Part shown: positions 7,175-15,447 of the stretch, in pieces
How positions within the stretch are numbered: the stretch's first letter is position 1
How the letters are laid out: each line of letters starts with the position of its first letter
Assembly (NCBI GenBank): GCA_963722715.1
Contig: CAVROA010000015.1
Span: 1 to 64,000, forward strand
Direction of reading: 5' to 3'
DNA: 64,000 bases
Origin: DASQGA01 sp963722715
GTDB taxonomy: Bacteria > Actinomycetota > Thermoleophilia > Gaiellales > Gaiellaceae
Program-made: the position numbers and the translations under genes
Notes under the pieces: model-generated
Seen by the model: the letters and a program-made list of their open reading frames with translations, nothing else
The model's database searches: none
What the model was told of the DNA's origin: nothing

Positions 7175-8113
7175 TCAGCGCAGGTCCTTGTTCGACTCCA
7201 TGTCGAACCACATCGCGAAGAGCAAGAGCTGGGTGCCGGAGATGACGAGGAGGGCGACGAGGACGATCGTGGCCACCGTGATGTCGTTGCCGGCGATGCG
7301 GAGAGCGGTCTCCACGATCCCGAGGAGAAGTCCGACGCCCACGAACAGAAAACCGAGGAAATAGAAGAGGACGAGCGGGTGGAAGTCCCGGATCATGTAC
7401 TTCTCCTTCAGGCGCCAGAAGAAGCCCTTCACCAGGAGCCACGCGATCGTCGGGACGACACGGCTCAGGCGGATGCCGCTCCGCTCGCCGATGCCGTAGA
7501 TCGGCCGTGAGGGATAGTCACGGACGCGCCGGTTCCAGACGTTCAGGTGCACGAGCATGTCGTTCGGAAAGCCGTAGCGTGGGTAGATGCGCTCGAGGTC
7601 GAGCAGCTTGAGCGTCTCGAGGTTCACGGCCGTGTAGCCGGACTGCGAGTCGGCGACGTGCCAGTACCCGGACGCGATCTTCGTCAGGAAGGAGAGGATC
7701 GCGTTCCCGATGTACCGGGTGCGCGGAATGAGCTTCCAGGCCTGGCCGGTGAAGAGCCTGTTCGCCTTCGCGTAGTCGCACTCGCCCTTGCAGACCCCGG
7801 AAACGAGCGTTTCGAGGTCGTCCGGATCCATCTGGCCGTCGGCAGCCATTACGCCGGTGACGTCGATCTCCTCGGCGATCGCCCGCCGGTAGCCGGTGAC
7901 GATGGCCGCCCCGACGCCCTCGTTCCCCTCGTGGGGGATCAGGTCGACACGTGGGTCGGCGCCGCGGGCCCGTTCCGCCGTCCCGTCCTTCGAGCCGTCG
8001 TCGACGACGAAGATCCGGTCGACGAATGCCGGGATCGAGGAGACCGTGGACCCGATCAGCGCTTCCTCGTCGTAAGCGGGGACGACTACTGCAACTCGCT
8101 TGCCGTCGATCAT
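7175..8113 (-). CDS. GT2 family polyprenyl-phosphate glycosyltransferase (DPM1-like)
   Basis: Transfers a sugar from an NDP donor, probably to a polyprenyl phosphate at the inner membrane. The 312-residue protein has the GT2 N-terminus VVVPAYDEE (9-17), VVDDGSKDG (36-44), and a DxD-like region AADGQMDPDD near 94-103. Two C-terminal membrane helices (~240-262, ~280-302) end in FAMWFDMESNKDLR. The ATG at 8113 lies only 2 bp from the palindromic element 8116-8278, so no usual ribosome binding site is visible. Its 3' end is the target of the island repeats. Confidence 0.9.
   Translation of the reverse strand: MIDGKRVAVVVPAYDEEALIGSTVSSIPAFVDRIFVVDDGSKDGTAERARGADPRVDLIPHEGNEGVGAAIVTGYRRAIAEEIDVTGVMAADGQMDPDDLETLVSGVCKGECDYAKANRLFTGQAWKLIPRTRYIGNAILSFLTKIASGYWHVADSQSGYTAVNLETLKLLDLERIYPRYGFPNDMLVHLNVWNRRVRDYPSRPIYGIGERSGIRLSRVVPTIAWLLVKGFFWRLKEKYMIRDFHPLVLFYFLGFLFVGVGLLLGIVETALRIAGNDITVATIVLVALLVISGTQLLLFAMWFDMESNKDLR
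7179..7202. repeat. att-like direct repeat, copy 3 (3' end of the intact GT2 gene)
   Basis: This is the copy inside the intact glycosyltransferase gene and encodes its last eight residues, MESNKDLR. It would be the native target site, with gene sequence on one side and island arm sequence on the other. Confidence 0.75.
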
Positions 8114-8115
8114 CA

Positions 8116-8278
8116 GATGGTCGGTCGATAATTGGCGCGTTCGCGGGGACGGGCCAGACCAAGCCAGGGTGCGCCATCGCCCGCAGTCAAGGCTAGAAGC
8201 CTTGACAAGGGCGAGGGTGCGGCCTGGCGCCGTGTCTGGGCCGCCACCCGTGGACGTGGTAATTGCCGATCGACCATC
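8116..8278 (-). repeat. MITE-like palindromic element, copy A
   Basis: A 163-bp element with ~22-bp imperfect terminal inverted repeats (GATGGTCGRTCG then AATT). Its centre holds nested hairpins including TCAAGGC-ttcta-GCCTTGA. On the minus strand it aligns along its full length, roughly 85% by eye with one 2-nt gap, to 47339-47499 on the plus strand. It fills the whole gap between the Wzz stop (8281) and the GT2 start (8113). Confidence 0.8.
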
Positions 8279-8280
8279 GG

Positions 8281-9190
8281 CTAGGTCGGCGTCGGCGTAC
8301 GGCGGGACGCGACCAGAGGCGTCCAGAGAAGGGCCAGCGCGATGCCGACGAGGAGCCCGATGACAGCGCCGGCCACGATCGAGCTCTTCGGGCTGCGGGC
8401 GGGCACCTTGGTGGCAACCGCCTTGGTCAGGACTCGTCCTCGTTCGACCTGGCGCGCCAGTTCCAGCAGCTGACGGGTCTCCGCCTGCTGCTCCAGCAGC
8501 TGGCCGCGCTGCTGCTCGTAGAGGCTCAGCTGGGTGCTCAGGATCAGCCGCTCGACCTGCGAGAGCCCCTGGCCCGAGCTGACCGCGGCGGTGACCTCGC
8601 TGGTCTGGTTCTCGATCTGGGCAAGCTGGCGTGTCTGCGCCGCGAGAAGCTCCTCCTGCGCCTTGATCTTCACGTCGACGTACCCCGAGGTCTTGTCGAC
8701 CACGGTCTCGGCGATCAGGTTGGCAGCCTCGGCGCTCTCGGCCCGCCAGGGCCCCCGAACGCCGATCTCGACGAGCTGCACCGTGGTCGTTGTCGCCCGG
8801 GTCTGCGTGGCCCCGACCTGCTTCGTCGAGATCCCGCGGCGGAGCTGGCCCGGATCGACCCCAACCTTGGCGGCAACCTCCTGCACGACCTCGTCGCTTC
8901 GCGCCAACTGACCCACGGTCGCGGGGTTCGTCGCGGGGCTCTGGATTGCCTGGTTTCCGGAGGGGGAGAGCTGGTTCCCCGGGTAGACGGTCGCCCTGGC
9001 CTGGAAGACGTTCCCCCCTCCGAGCGAGAGCAGATAGCCGATCACCGCTCCCGACGACCACGGCGGCCGCGACCAGCCACCAGCGCCGGAGAATCGTCTG
9101 GCCGACGCCGGCCAGGCTCACCTCTCGCTCCGCCTCGAGATCGGTGAGCGGGCGCGGCTGGTCGCGCGCAGGCTCTCTCTCCGGGCGCAT
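8281..9190 (-). CDS. Wzz-like polysaccharide chain-length determinant protein, frameshifted
   Basis: Membrane protein of the PCP/Wzz type that sets polysaccharide chain length. The N-terminal part (from ATG 9190) ends in the first membrane segment ILRRWWLVAAAVVVG. The body, in another frame (MIGYLLSLGGGNVFQARATV onward), has a coiled coil and a C-terminal membrane helix SSIVAGAVIGLLVGIALALL. The frames join at a CCC run (9050-9052): removing one base restores VVGAVIGYLLSL and gives exactly 303 codons. The break is probably an indel error rather than a dead gene. No kinase domain is present. The gene sits between the divergent Wzy-like gene and the GT2 gene. Confidence 0.8.
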
Positions 9191-9248
9191 AGCGGCCCGA
9201 CTCTACCAGCGCAGATCGCGCGCTCCGCCTGCCACTAGAGTTCCGCGG

Positions 9249-10765
9249 ATGGCGATCGAGGGTGCCACGGTGGAACTGGTCGCCGCCCTCGGTGGGGCCG
9301 CCGCAGCCGCAACTCTCCTCGGCCGGAGCAAGTGGGTCGTCGTCCCGGGCTTCGCGATCCTGGCGGTCGCCGAGATCCTGCTCGGACTCTCGCTCGTGAC
9401 GCGGGCAGACCTCGAACCGGCGTTTTCCTCCGCGCCTCGCGTGGCCGCGGTCGCGCTCTGTGCTTGCGGCCTGCTCGCGGCAACCTTCGGCTTCTACCGC
9501 TTTCCGGCCTGGACTCCGGTCGCCCTTCTCGTGGCCGCGCCCTTTCGCGTCCCCGTCGGGTTTGCGGGAGACGACGTCCTGCTCCTCGTGCCTCTGTACT
9601 TCGTGCTCGCAGCGGCGGTGCTGGCGTTCGTCGCACGGGTCCTCGCCGGAGCCGAGCTGAAGTCGATTCCGCTCCTCTTCGCGGGCCCGGCGGCCGCGTT
9701 CACCCTGCTCGCGGCAGCGTCGCTTTCCTGGTCGACCGACGTACACAACGGCACGATCGAGCTCGTCTTCTTCCTGCTTCCGTTCTCGGCGCTGGCAGCT
9801 GTCGTCGCACGCTCGCCCTTCGAACGCTGGACCCCCCGCGCACTTGCGGTCGCCCTCGTATCACTCGGCTGTGCGTTCACCGCAGTCGGGCTCTGGCAAC
9901 TCAGGAGCGGCGAGCTTTTCTTCGCGCCGGACCTGGAGGTGGGTAACGCATACACCACGTTCTTCCGTGTCACCTCCGTCTTCAAGGATCCGAGCATCTA
10001 CGGACGCCATCTGGCGCTGGGGATCGTCGTGCTCGTCGCGGCCCTCTGGCTGGGCCGAATCGGCCTACTCGCTGGAAGCGCGCTGGTCGCTTTCCTCTGG
10101 ACCGGCCTCTATTTCTCCTACTCCCAGTCGAGCATGGTGGCTCTCGCAGCAGGAGTCCTCGTCGTGACCTCGTCGCGGCCGACGCGCGCAGCCGGCGAGT
10201 CGTCCTGGCGGCAACGCTGGCGTTAGTCCTCCTGGCAGTTCCGGTGCTCCTGGCCACCGGGAAGGACGACAGCCTGCGACGGCTCACGAGCGGGAGGTCG
10301 GACCTCGTCGAGAACGCCGTCGACGTGATCCGAGAGCATCCATTCGTAGGAGTGGGGATCGGGGCGGAGGCGCTCGAGAGCCGGGAGCTCGCGCGGGCGA
10401 AAGGTGACCGGGTCGGCAAGCCATCCCACACGACACCGCTGACGGTTGCGGCGGAGCTCGGTGCGCTTGGCGTGCTCGCATACCTCGCGTTTCTCGTCGG
10501 CGGTACCGTCATGCTCGTGCGCACCTACCGCCGTCGGGACCATGCGGTGGGGCTCGCGCTCGCCGCGGCGTTTCTCGTCCTGGTCGTGCACTCGCTCTTC
10601 TACAGCGGCTTCTTCGAGGATCCGCTCATGTGGGGAACGCTCGCCGCCGCTGCCGCGACGCTACTCGCTCCGCTCGGTGTCGGTGCTCCAAGCCCTGCGG
10701 CGGCGGGCCCGACGGGGCTCGGCCGCCCGGCGGTGGCGGGCCAGCAGAGCAAGGAAGTCCCCTAA
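9249..10765 (+). CDS. O-antigen ligase/polymerase-like membrane protein, frameshifted
   Basis: Polytopic inner-membrane protein with about ten hydrophobic segments and the Wzy_C-type features SVFKDPSIYGRHLALGI and, near the C-terminus, a large-loop region REHPFVGVGIGAE followed by TPLTVAAELGALGVLAYL. The first frame stops at 10226 after VLVVTSSRPTR; a second frame resumes with SRRVVLAATLALVLLAVPVLLATG and runs to 10765. A single missing base between about 10165 and 10195 (a GCGCGC run is present) joins them to about 505 residues. It likely polymerises repeat units or ligates glycan. Upstream it is divergent from the Wzz gene. Confidence 0.75.
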
Positions 10766-10837
10766 GGGCCTGGCGGCGCAACTCCGCCGCTGCCGCTGGC
10801 ATACTCGGGAGCGGGCCCGCCCCAGCCCGTTCCTCGT

Positions 10838-12139
10838 ATGCGCAAGAAAATCATTCTCGCCGCGGTTGCGCTCGTCCTGCTTCTGGCCGGCGTCGCGGTC
10901 GCCGCGGTCCTGCGTGCCAACGACCGGCCTTCGGGCGCGCTCGACACCGACCTCGAGGGCGTCTCCGTCTCGACGGCGAGCGAGACGATCCCGGAGGAGT
11001 CGACGGCGGCGGAGACAACCACCGAGGAACAGCCCGCGGAAGGAGAGCCCGACGAGGAGGGACCCTGCTGGCTCACCTTCGGAGGCGACCCACAGCGAAC
11101 CTTCGCCCGCACCGAGCTCAGGCTCGGCAAGCCGGTGCGTCGGACGACCTGGGCCAGAGGGATGAAGGATTTCATGGAGTACCCGCCCAGCTTCTGCGAC
11201 GGGAAGCTCTACGTGAACCTCGAGCACGGCAAGACGGTGGCCCTCGATGCGGCGACGGGCCGGATCATCTGGACAACGAAAGCCGGGAGCTTCACGGCTT
11301 CGACACCGGCGATCGCGGGCCCCATCCTGGTCGTCAGCTCCCACGATGGCAGCGTCTCCGGGCTCTCCCGGGCGAACGGGAAACGCCTCTGGCGCGTTCA
11401 GACAGCCGGCAAGGTCGAATCCTCACCGGTCGTCCTCGACGACAAAGCGTACTTCGCCTCGACGGACGGCCGCGTCTTTGCGGTGAACGTGAAGACGGGT
11501 GCGATTCGCTGGGCGTACGACGCGGGCGGGCGCATGAACTCGAGCCCGTCCATCTACGGCAACAGGCTCTGCGTGACCACGTATACGGGCGCCGTCTTCT
11601 GCCTCCGCCGTGACAACGGACAGAAGCTCTGGAGCACGTACGTGAAGCGCGACGTGCTCCGGTACGAAAGCTTCTATGCGAGTGCCTCGACAGATGGAGC
11701 CCGCCTCTACACGACATCGCGGGCGGGCAAGGTCGTGGCGTTCTCGGCCCGGACGGGCCGGGTGATCTGGACACAGATGATGGGACCGCTCGGATATGCG
11801 ACACCCGCGATTGCGTACGGGCGGGTCTACGTCGGTTCGTACGACGGGGTCATGCGCGCGTTTCGCGCCACGGACGGCGCCGTCATGTGGCGCCGCTTCG
11901 TTGGCGGCCGGATCCACTCACCGGCGCTGATCGTCGGCAACCTCGTGCTCTTCTCGACGCTGGACGGGAAGACGTACGCGCTCCGGGCCTCGGACGGACA
12001 ACCGGTGTGGCGCTTCAACGCGGGCGAGTACGCCGTCGGCATCGCCACGAACCGGCACTACTACCTGTCTCTGAACGGGCTTCTATTGGCCGTCCGGGGC
12101 GAGAACTCCCCGAAAGACGAGAAGGCCGGCTCGAACTAG
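10838..12139 (+). CDS. Membrane-anchored PQQ-like beta-propeller protein
   Basis: The 433-residue protein has an N-terminal membrane anchor (KIILAAVALVLLLAGVAVAA, residues ~4-23), a Thr/Glu-rich linker to ~residue 75, and then about seven repeats of the type VYVGSYDGVMRAFRATDG, which build a PQQ_2/BamB-like eight-bladed propeller. The PQQ-binding motif of dehydrogenases is not obvious, so a structural or glycan-binding scaffold outside the membrane is more likely than an enzyme. It follows the Wzy-like gene by 72 bp in the same direction. Confidence 0.82.
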   Translation: MRKKIILAAVALVLLLAGVAVAAVLRANDRPSGALDTDLEGVSVSTASETIPEESTAAETTTEEQPAEGEPDEEGPCWLTFGGDPQRTFARTELRLGKPVRRTTWARGMKDFMEYPPSFCDGKLYVNLEHGKTVALDAATGRIIWTTKAGSFTASTPAIAGPILVVSSHDGSVSGLSRANGKRLWRVQTAGKVESSPVVLDDKAYFASTDGRVFAVNVKTGAIRWAYDAGGRMNSSPSIYGNRLCVTTYTGAVFCLRRDNGQKLWSTYVKRDVLRYESFYASASTDGARLYTTSRAGKVVAFSARTGRVIWTQMMGPLGYATPAIAYGRVYVGSYDGVMRAFRATDGAVMWRRFVGGRIHSPALIVGNLVLFSTLDGKTYALRASDGQPVWRFNAGEYAVGIATNRHYYLSLNGLLLAVRGENSPKDEKAGSN

Positions 12140-12240
12140 AAGCCCCATCCGCAAGGGTTGTGCCGTCGGGCCACGCCGCTCACCCCGAGGCCGCATCAGT
12201 GGTTGCACCGATAGCGCTGCTGGGGCGACGCGCGAGCTGC

Positions 12241-13194
12241 CTAGTCGAGCAGCGGGTGTCGGGAGCGCCAGAGAGGCGAACGGCGCAGGCCGTAGCTGAC
12301 CGCTCTGTAGGCAGCCGTCCGGGCGCGGTAGGAGGCGAGCTTCGCTCTCGAGGCCGCCGTTGGCTTCCCCTGCGTCGCAAGTTCGTAGCCGAGGCTTCGC
12401 AGAAGCTCGCCGGCGACCGCCTCGAAGCCCTGGAGGTCCTCCCCGACGAGATCCCGGCGCCAGTTCCGGAGCCCTGGTGTGGGCGGCCGGACGAGGCTCT
12501 GCTGGTGCGGCTTGCCCGTGAGGTCGACCTGACCCGCGTAGCCAAGCATCCCGGGGTCGTAGGAGAGCCCCGCGAACTCGGTGATTTCCTGGAGATGCAG
12601 CTCTGGGCTCTCGACGAGGTCCTCGTAGCGCACCTCCAGGTAGCGGCCGGCCCCCGCTCGACTCCCCAGGGCCTGGGCCGCCTCTACTTCAGTCCGCCAC
12701 TGGCAGGCGAAGTCGGCGGCAGTCGTCGGATGTGCCCACGTCTTCGTGACGACCCCGTCCGGCATCTGGAGGAACGAGAGGGCGGCGTCGCGGCCGTCGC
12801 GGATCAAATGGACGTACCTGGCCTCCGGGAAGAGACGCTCGAGGAGCGTCAGATGCCGCATGTACATCGGTGTCTTGTCACCCCAGCGCGACTTCCCGTG
12901 CGCGGCCGCATAGCTCTCGTAGACCGCACCGATTGCGTCGCCAACTGGCATGCCGGGGCGGAGACGGCGGCGCACGTCCTCCGAGTCCACTCCCCACTCG
13001 AGCAGGGTCGGGAGGCGCCGCAGGTCGTCCACGAACGCATCCGGGTCGATTTTCCCCGCGTGCCTGTCCGCAAGCTGCGGGATGAAGTAGGACTCGTCCG
13101 GCACTGCGAGCTCGGGGTTTCGATCGAGCATCACGCGTAGGAGGGTGGTGCCTGACCGGCGGACGCCGAGGATCAGAAGAGGCGCACCCATCAA
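12241..13194 (-). CDS. PAPS-dependent sulfotransferase (1)
   Basis: Sulfotransferase-3 type protein of 317 residues. The 5'-phosphosulfate loop is LGVRRSGTTLLR (residues 9-20) and the 3'-phosphate motif is LIRDGRDA near residue 130. Known family members transfer sulfate from PAPS to sugars, lipids or peptides. It is convergent with the beta-propeller gene. With two further sulfotransferases (38003, 45218) and a PAPS-making gene set at 47.5-49.4 kb, it suggests sulfation of the surface polymer or of a glycolipid. MM at the start gives two possible ATGs. Confidence 0.87.
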   Translation of the reverse strand: MMGAPLLILGVRRSGTTLLRVMLDRNPELAVPDESYFIPQLADRHAGKIDPDAFVDDLRRLPTLLEWGVDSEDVRRRLRPGMPVGDAIGAVYESYAAAHGKSRWGDKTPMYMRHLTLLERLFPEARYVHLIRDGRDAALSFLQMPDGVVTKTWAHPTTAADFACQWRTEVEAAQALGSRAGAGRYLEVRYEDLVESPELHLQEITEFAGLSYDPGMLGYAGQVDLTGKPHQQSLVRPPTPGLRNWRRDLVGEDLQGFEAVAGELLRSLGYELATQGKPTAASRAKLASYRARTAAYRAVSYGLRRSPLWRSRHPLLD

Positions 13195-13298
13195 AGGACG
13201 GGCGCACCGGTAGACGTTCGCTCGCGTTGAGCTTGCATCGGATCACACCGTACAGACGCGCGCTTCGAGGCTGGTCGACATTCATTCTGTCGCCTATC

Positions 13299-13327
13299 TT
13301 GACAACCACTCCGGACGGAGCTATCCT
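13299..13327 (+). promoter_or_regulatory. Sigma-70-type promoter of the M23 peptidase gene
   Basis: TTGACA at 13299-13304 and TATCCT at 13322-13327 with exactly 17 bp between. The strong ribosome binding site GGAGGAGG (13352-13359) lies 4 bp before the ATG at 13364. Confidence 0.6.
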
Positions 13328-13363
13328 CCTTCTGTTTACGAATATGACAACGGAGGAGGCAGC

Positions 13364-14359
13364 ATGGGCAAGCATCGCTTGCTGCTGCCGGTCCTCCTCG
13401 CGTTCCTGGCCGGCGCGTCGCCCGCGCACGCCTGGACCTGGCCTGCGAGCGGGCCGGTATTGCGGCACTTCAGTTACGACGGTGACCCGTACGCCGCGGG
13501 CCAGCACCGGGGAGTCGACGTCGGCGGATCCTCGGGAGAGCCTGTGCTCGCCCCTGCGGCAGGCAGCATCACGTTCGCCGGCACGGTGCCCGGCGGCGGC
13601 CGCACGATCACGATTCGAACACCCGATGGCTTCGCGGTGACGCTCCTTCATCTCGGAACCATCACGGAGGTTCGGGGCGCTTCTGTAGCCGAGGGCGCAC
13701 ACGTGGGCACGCTCGGGTCGAGCGGGACGAGCGAGTGGGCGCAGCCCTATGTCCACCTGGGCATTCGCCAGGCTTCGGACGAAGCCGGGTACCTCGACCC
13801 GGAGAACTTTCTGCCACCCCGCGTCTCAGCCTCCGAGACCGCTGCGGAGGTCGAGGCGGATGCCGAGCCAACGCCTTCTGAAGCCCCCGCAGCCGAGCAG
13901 GCAGAGTCGACTCCGGGCCAAACGTCTCCGGACGCGCAGGCGACCGCGTCCGAACCTGAAGGCGGGCAGACCCCCGGTGCCGCCAACCAGTCGGCGCACG
14001 GAGAGGCATCCCCGAGTTCTCTGGCCTCCTCGTTCGTCGAGCGCCGTTGGCGCCCTCCAAGCGGATATCCGCGAGCCGACCCGCGTGTCCGCCGCCGAGA
14101 AGAGCCTGAGGACATCGGCGGATTCCTCACGCGGGTTGTCTTCACCCCGGCCCACCGCTATCCGATCCGTCGAGTGGCGCAGGCTCGTTTCGGGAGCGCT
14201 TCGACGCGAGCCGTCTACCGCGGACACGACGCCGCCAGCGGCGCGGGCTCCTCAAGTCCGTGGTTCCCGCGCGGTTGCCGAGCTCATGGTCGCGCTTCTC
14301 GCGGGCCTTGTTGCGTCCGGCGGCCTCGCCGCCTACCGGTTCGGTCGAGGACGCAATGA
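13364..14359 (+). CDS. Secreted M23-type peptidoglycan hydrolase, C-terminus uncertain
   Basis: Signal peptide (LLLPVLLAFLAGASPAHA, residues 6-23) followed by an LytM/peptidase_M23 domain: GQHRGVDVGG holds the His and Asp of the zinc site and YVHLGIR the distal HxH-like motif. A Pro/Glu/Ala-rich linker follows from ~residue 150. After ~14042 the reading frame becomes poor. The +1 frame continues as VGALQADIREPTRVSAAEKS and later a membrane-like segment AELMVALLAGLVASGGLAAY, so a one-base insertion near 14045 may have displaced the true C-terminus. Given as the open frame reads. Some LytM-like proteins have lost catalysis and act as activators. Confidence 0.78.
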   Translation: MGKHRLLLPVLLAFLAGASPAHAWTWPASGPVLRHFSYDGDPYAAGQHRGVDVGGSSGEPVLAPAAGSITFAGTVPGGGRTITIRTPDGFAVTLLHLGTITEVRGASVAEGAHVGTLGSSGTSEWAQPYVHLGIRQASDEAGYLDPENFLPPRVSASETAAEVEADAEPTPSEAPAAEQAESTPGQTSPDAQATASEPEGGQTPGAANQSAHGEASPSSLASSFVERRWRPPSGYPRADPRVRRREEPEDIGGFLTRVVFTPAHRYPIRRVAQARFGSASTRAVYRGHDAASGAGSSSPWFPRGCRAHGRASRGPCCVRRPRRLPVRSRTQ

Positions 14360-14433
14360 TGCGGAGCCGGCGTGGGAGCCGTCACCCGAGGTGCCCGATT
14401 TCGTGCCCTCCTCGTGGTTGGACGCTGGGTGCG

Positions 14434-15447
14434 TCAGCCGCGGCCGTGTGGTCGAAGTGCCCGCTCGTAGGTCTCGAGCGTGTCATCGATCGCCTGCTCC
14501 CAGCCGCACCTGCGAGCGACGCGCGTCCTCCCTTCAGCGCCAAGGCGCGCTCGAAGGTCGGAGTCGGCGAGCAGTCGATCGATCGCGGCGCGCAACGCGA
14601 TCGGATCGCGAGGAGGCACAAGGAGTCCGGTGACCTCGTGCTCGACGAGCTCGGTGAGCCCGCCAACCGCGCTCGCAACGACGGGCCGCCCGTGGGCCAT
14701 CGCTTCGGCACACGTAAGCCCGAAACCCTCTCGTCGTGAAGGGCAGACGACGACAGCGGCGCGATCGTAGAGGCGACCGAGCTCCTCGCGTGGCACGAAC
14801 CCGAGAGCATCCGGCACCTTCCCGCGAAGCGGGCCGTCGCCTGCCACGACGAGTCGAAGACCTGAAGCGGCCTCCAGAAGATCCTCGATGCCCTTCTCCT
14901 CGGACAGCCTCCCGGCGAAGAGGACCTCCGCGGGCGTGGCCTCCGGCTCCAGCGTCGCAGGGATTTCGACGCCGTTCGGGATCACCCGCGAGCTCGAGGC
15001 GCCCAGCTCGCGCGCCTCCTCGGCGAGCGCCTCGGAGACCGCGATTACCTCCCGGGCTCGGCGAAGCGCTGCCCGAGCCAGCGGGCGGACATGCCGGGCG
15101 AGAGCAACGTCGGTCCCATGCAGCGTGACCACGAACGGCTTTCCGGCGAAGGCGGCGACAGCTCCGGAAGGAAGCCAGTGCGCATGCACCAGGTCGGCAT
15201 CACGCGCCGCCCTTCGAACCGCCCGCGTCATCGCACCCACGAGGAGAGGAGCTGCCCAGGGCCTCCGTCGGAGGTTGTTGGGGATTCCACCTGGCCCGGC
15301 AAGCCCGAACGACCCGAAGACGGCGGGCGAGACAACGTCGATCGCGACACCGCGCTCGCGCAGGCGCTCGACCGCGTCGGCGACGAAGCGCCCGCTCGGA
15401 TCGTCGTCGTCGCGCGGGTAGGACGTCGTGAGGACGACGATCTTCAA
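14434..15447 (-). CDS. GT4 family glycosyltransferase
   Basis: Retaining GT-B glycosyltransferase of 337 residues. The N-terminal domain opens MKIVVLTTSYPRDDDDPSG and has HAHWLPSG; the C-terminal GT4 domain has LFAGRLSEEKGIEDLL and the nucleotide-sugar motif EGFGLTCAEAMAHGRPVV with the E-x7-E pair. It adds a sugar to a lipid-linked intermediate in the cytoplasm; donor unknown. The start overlaps the stop of the upstream Wzy-like gene (ATGA), within a minus-strand operon 17989 to 14434. Confidence 0.9.
   Translation of the reverse strand: MKIVVLTTSYPRDDDDPSGRFVADAVERLRERGVAIDVVSPAVFGSFGLAGPGGIPNNLRRRPWAAPLLVGAMTRAVRRAARDADLVHAHWLPSGAVAAFAGKPFVVTLHGTDVALARHVRPLARAALRRAREVIAVSEALAEEARELGASSSRVIPNGVEIPATLEPEATPAEVLFAGRLSEEKGIEDLLEAASGLRLVVAGDGPLRGKVPDALGFVPREELGRLYDRAAVVVCPSRREGFGLTCAEAMAHGRPVVASAVGGLTELVEHEVTGLLVPPRDPIALRAAIDRLLADSDLRARLGAEGRTRVARRCGWEQAIDDTLETYERALRPHGRG

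Noticed and set aside
7175..9190. A single 671-residue protein spanning the Wzz and GT2 genes
   Set aside because: It joins the Wzz N-terminus, a nonsense stretch and the GT2 protein only because the frame stays open; the middle has no coding character and crosses the palindromic element.
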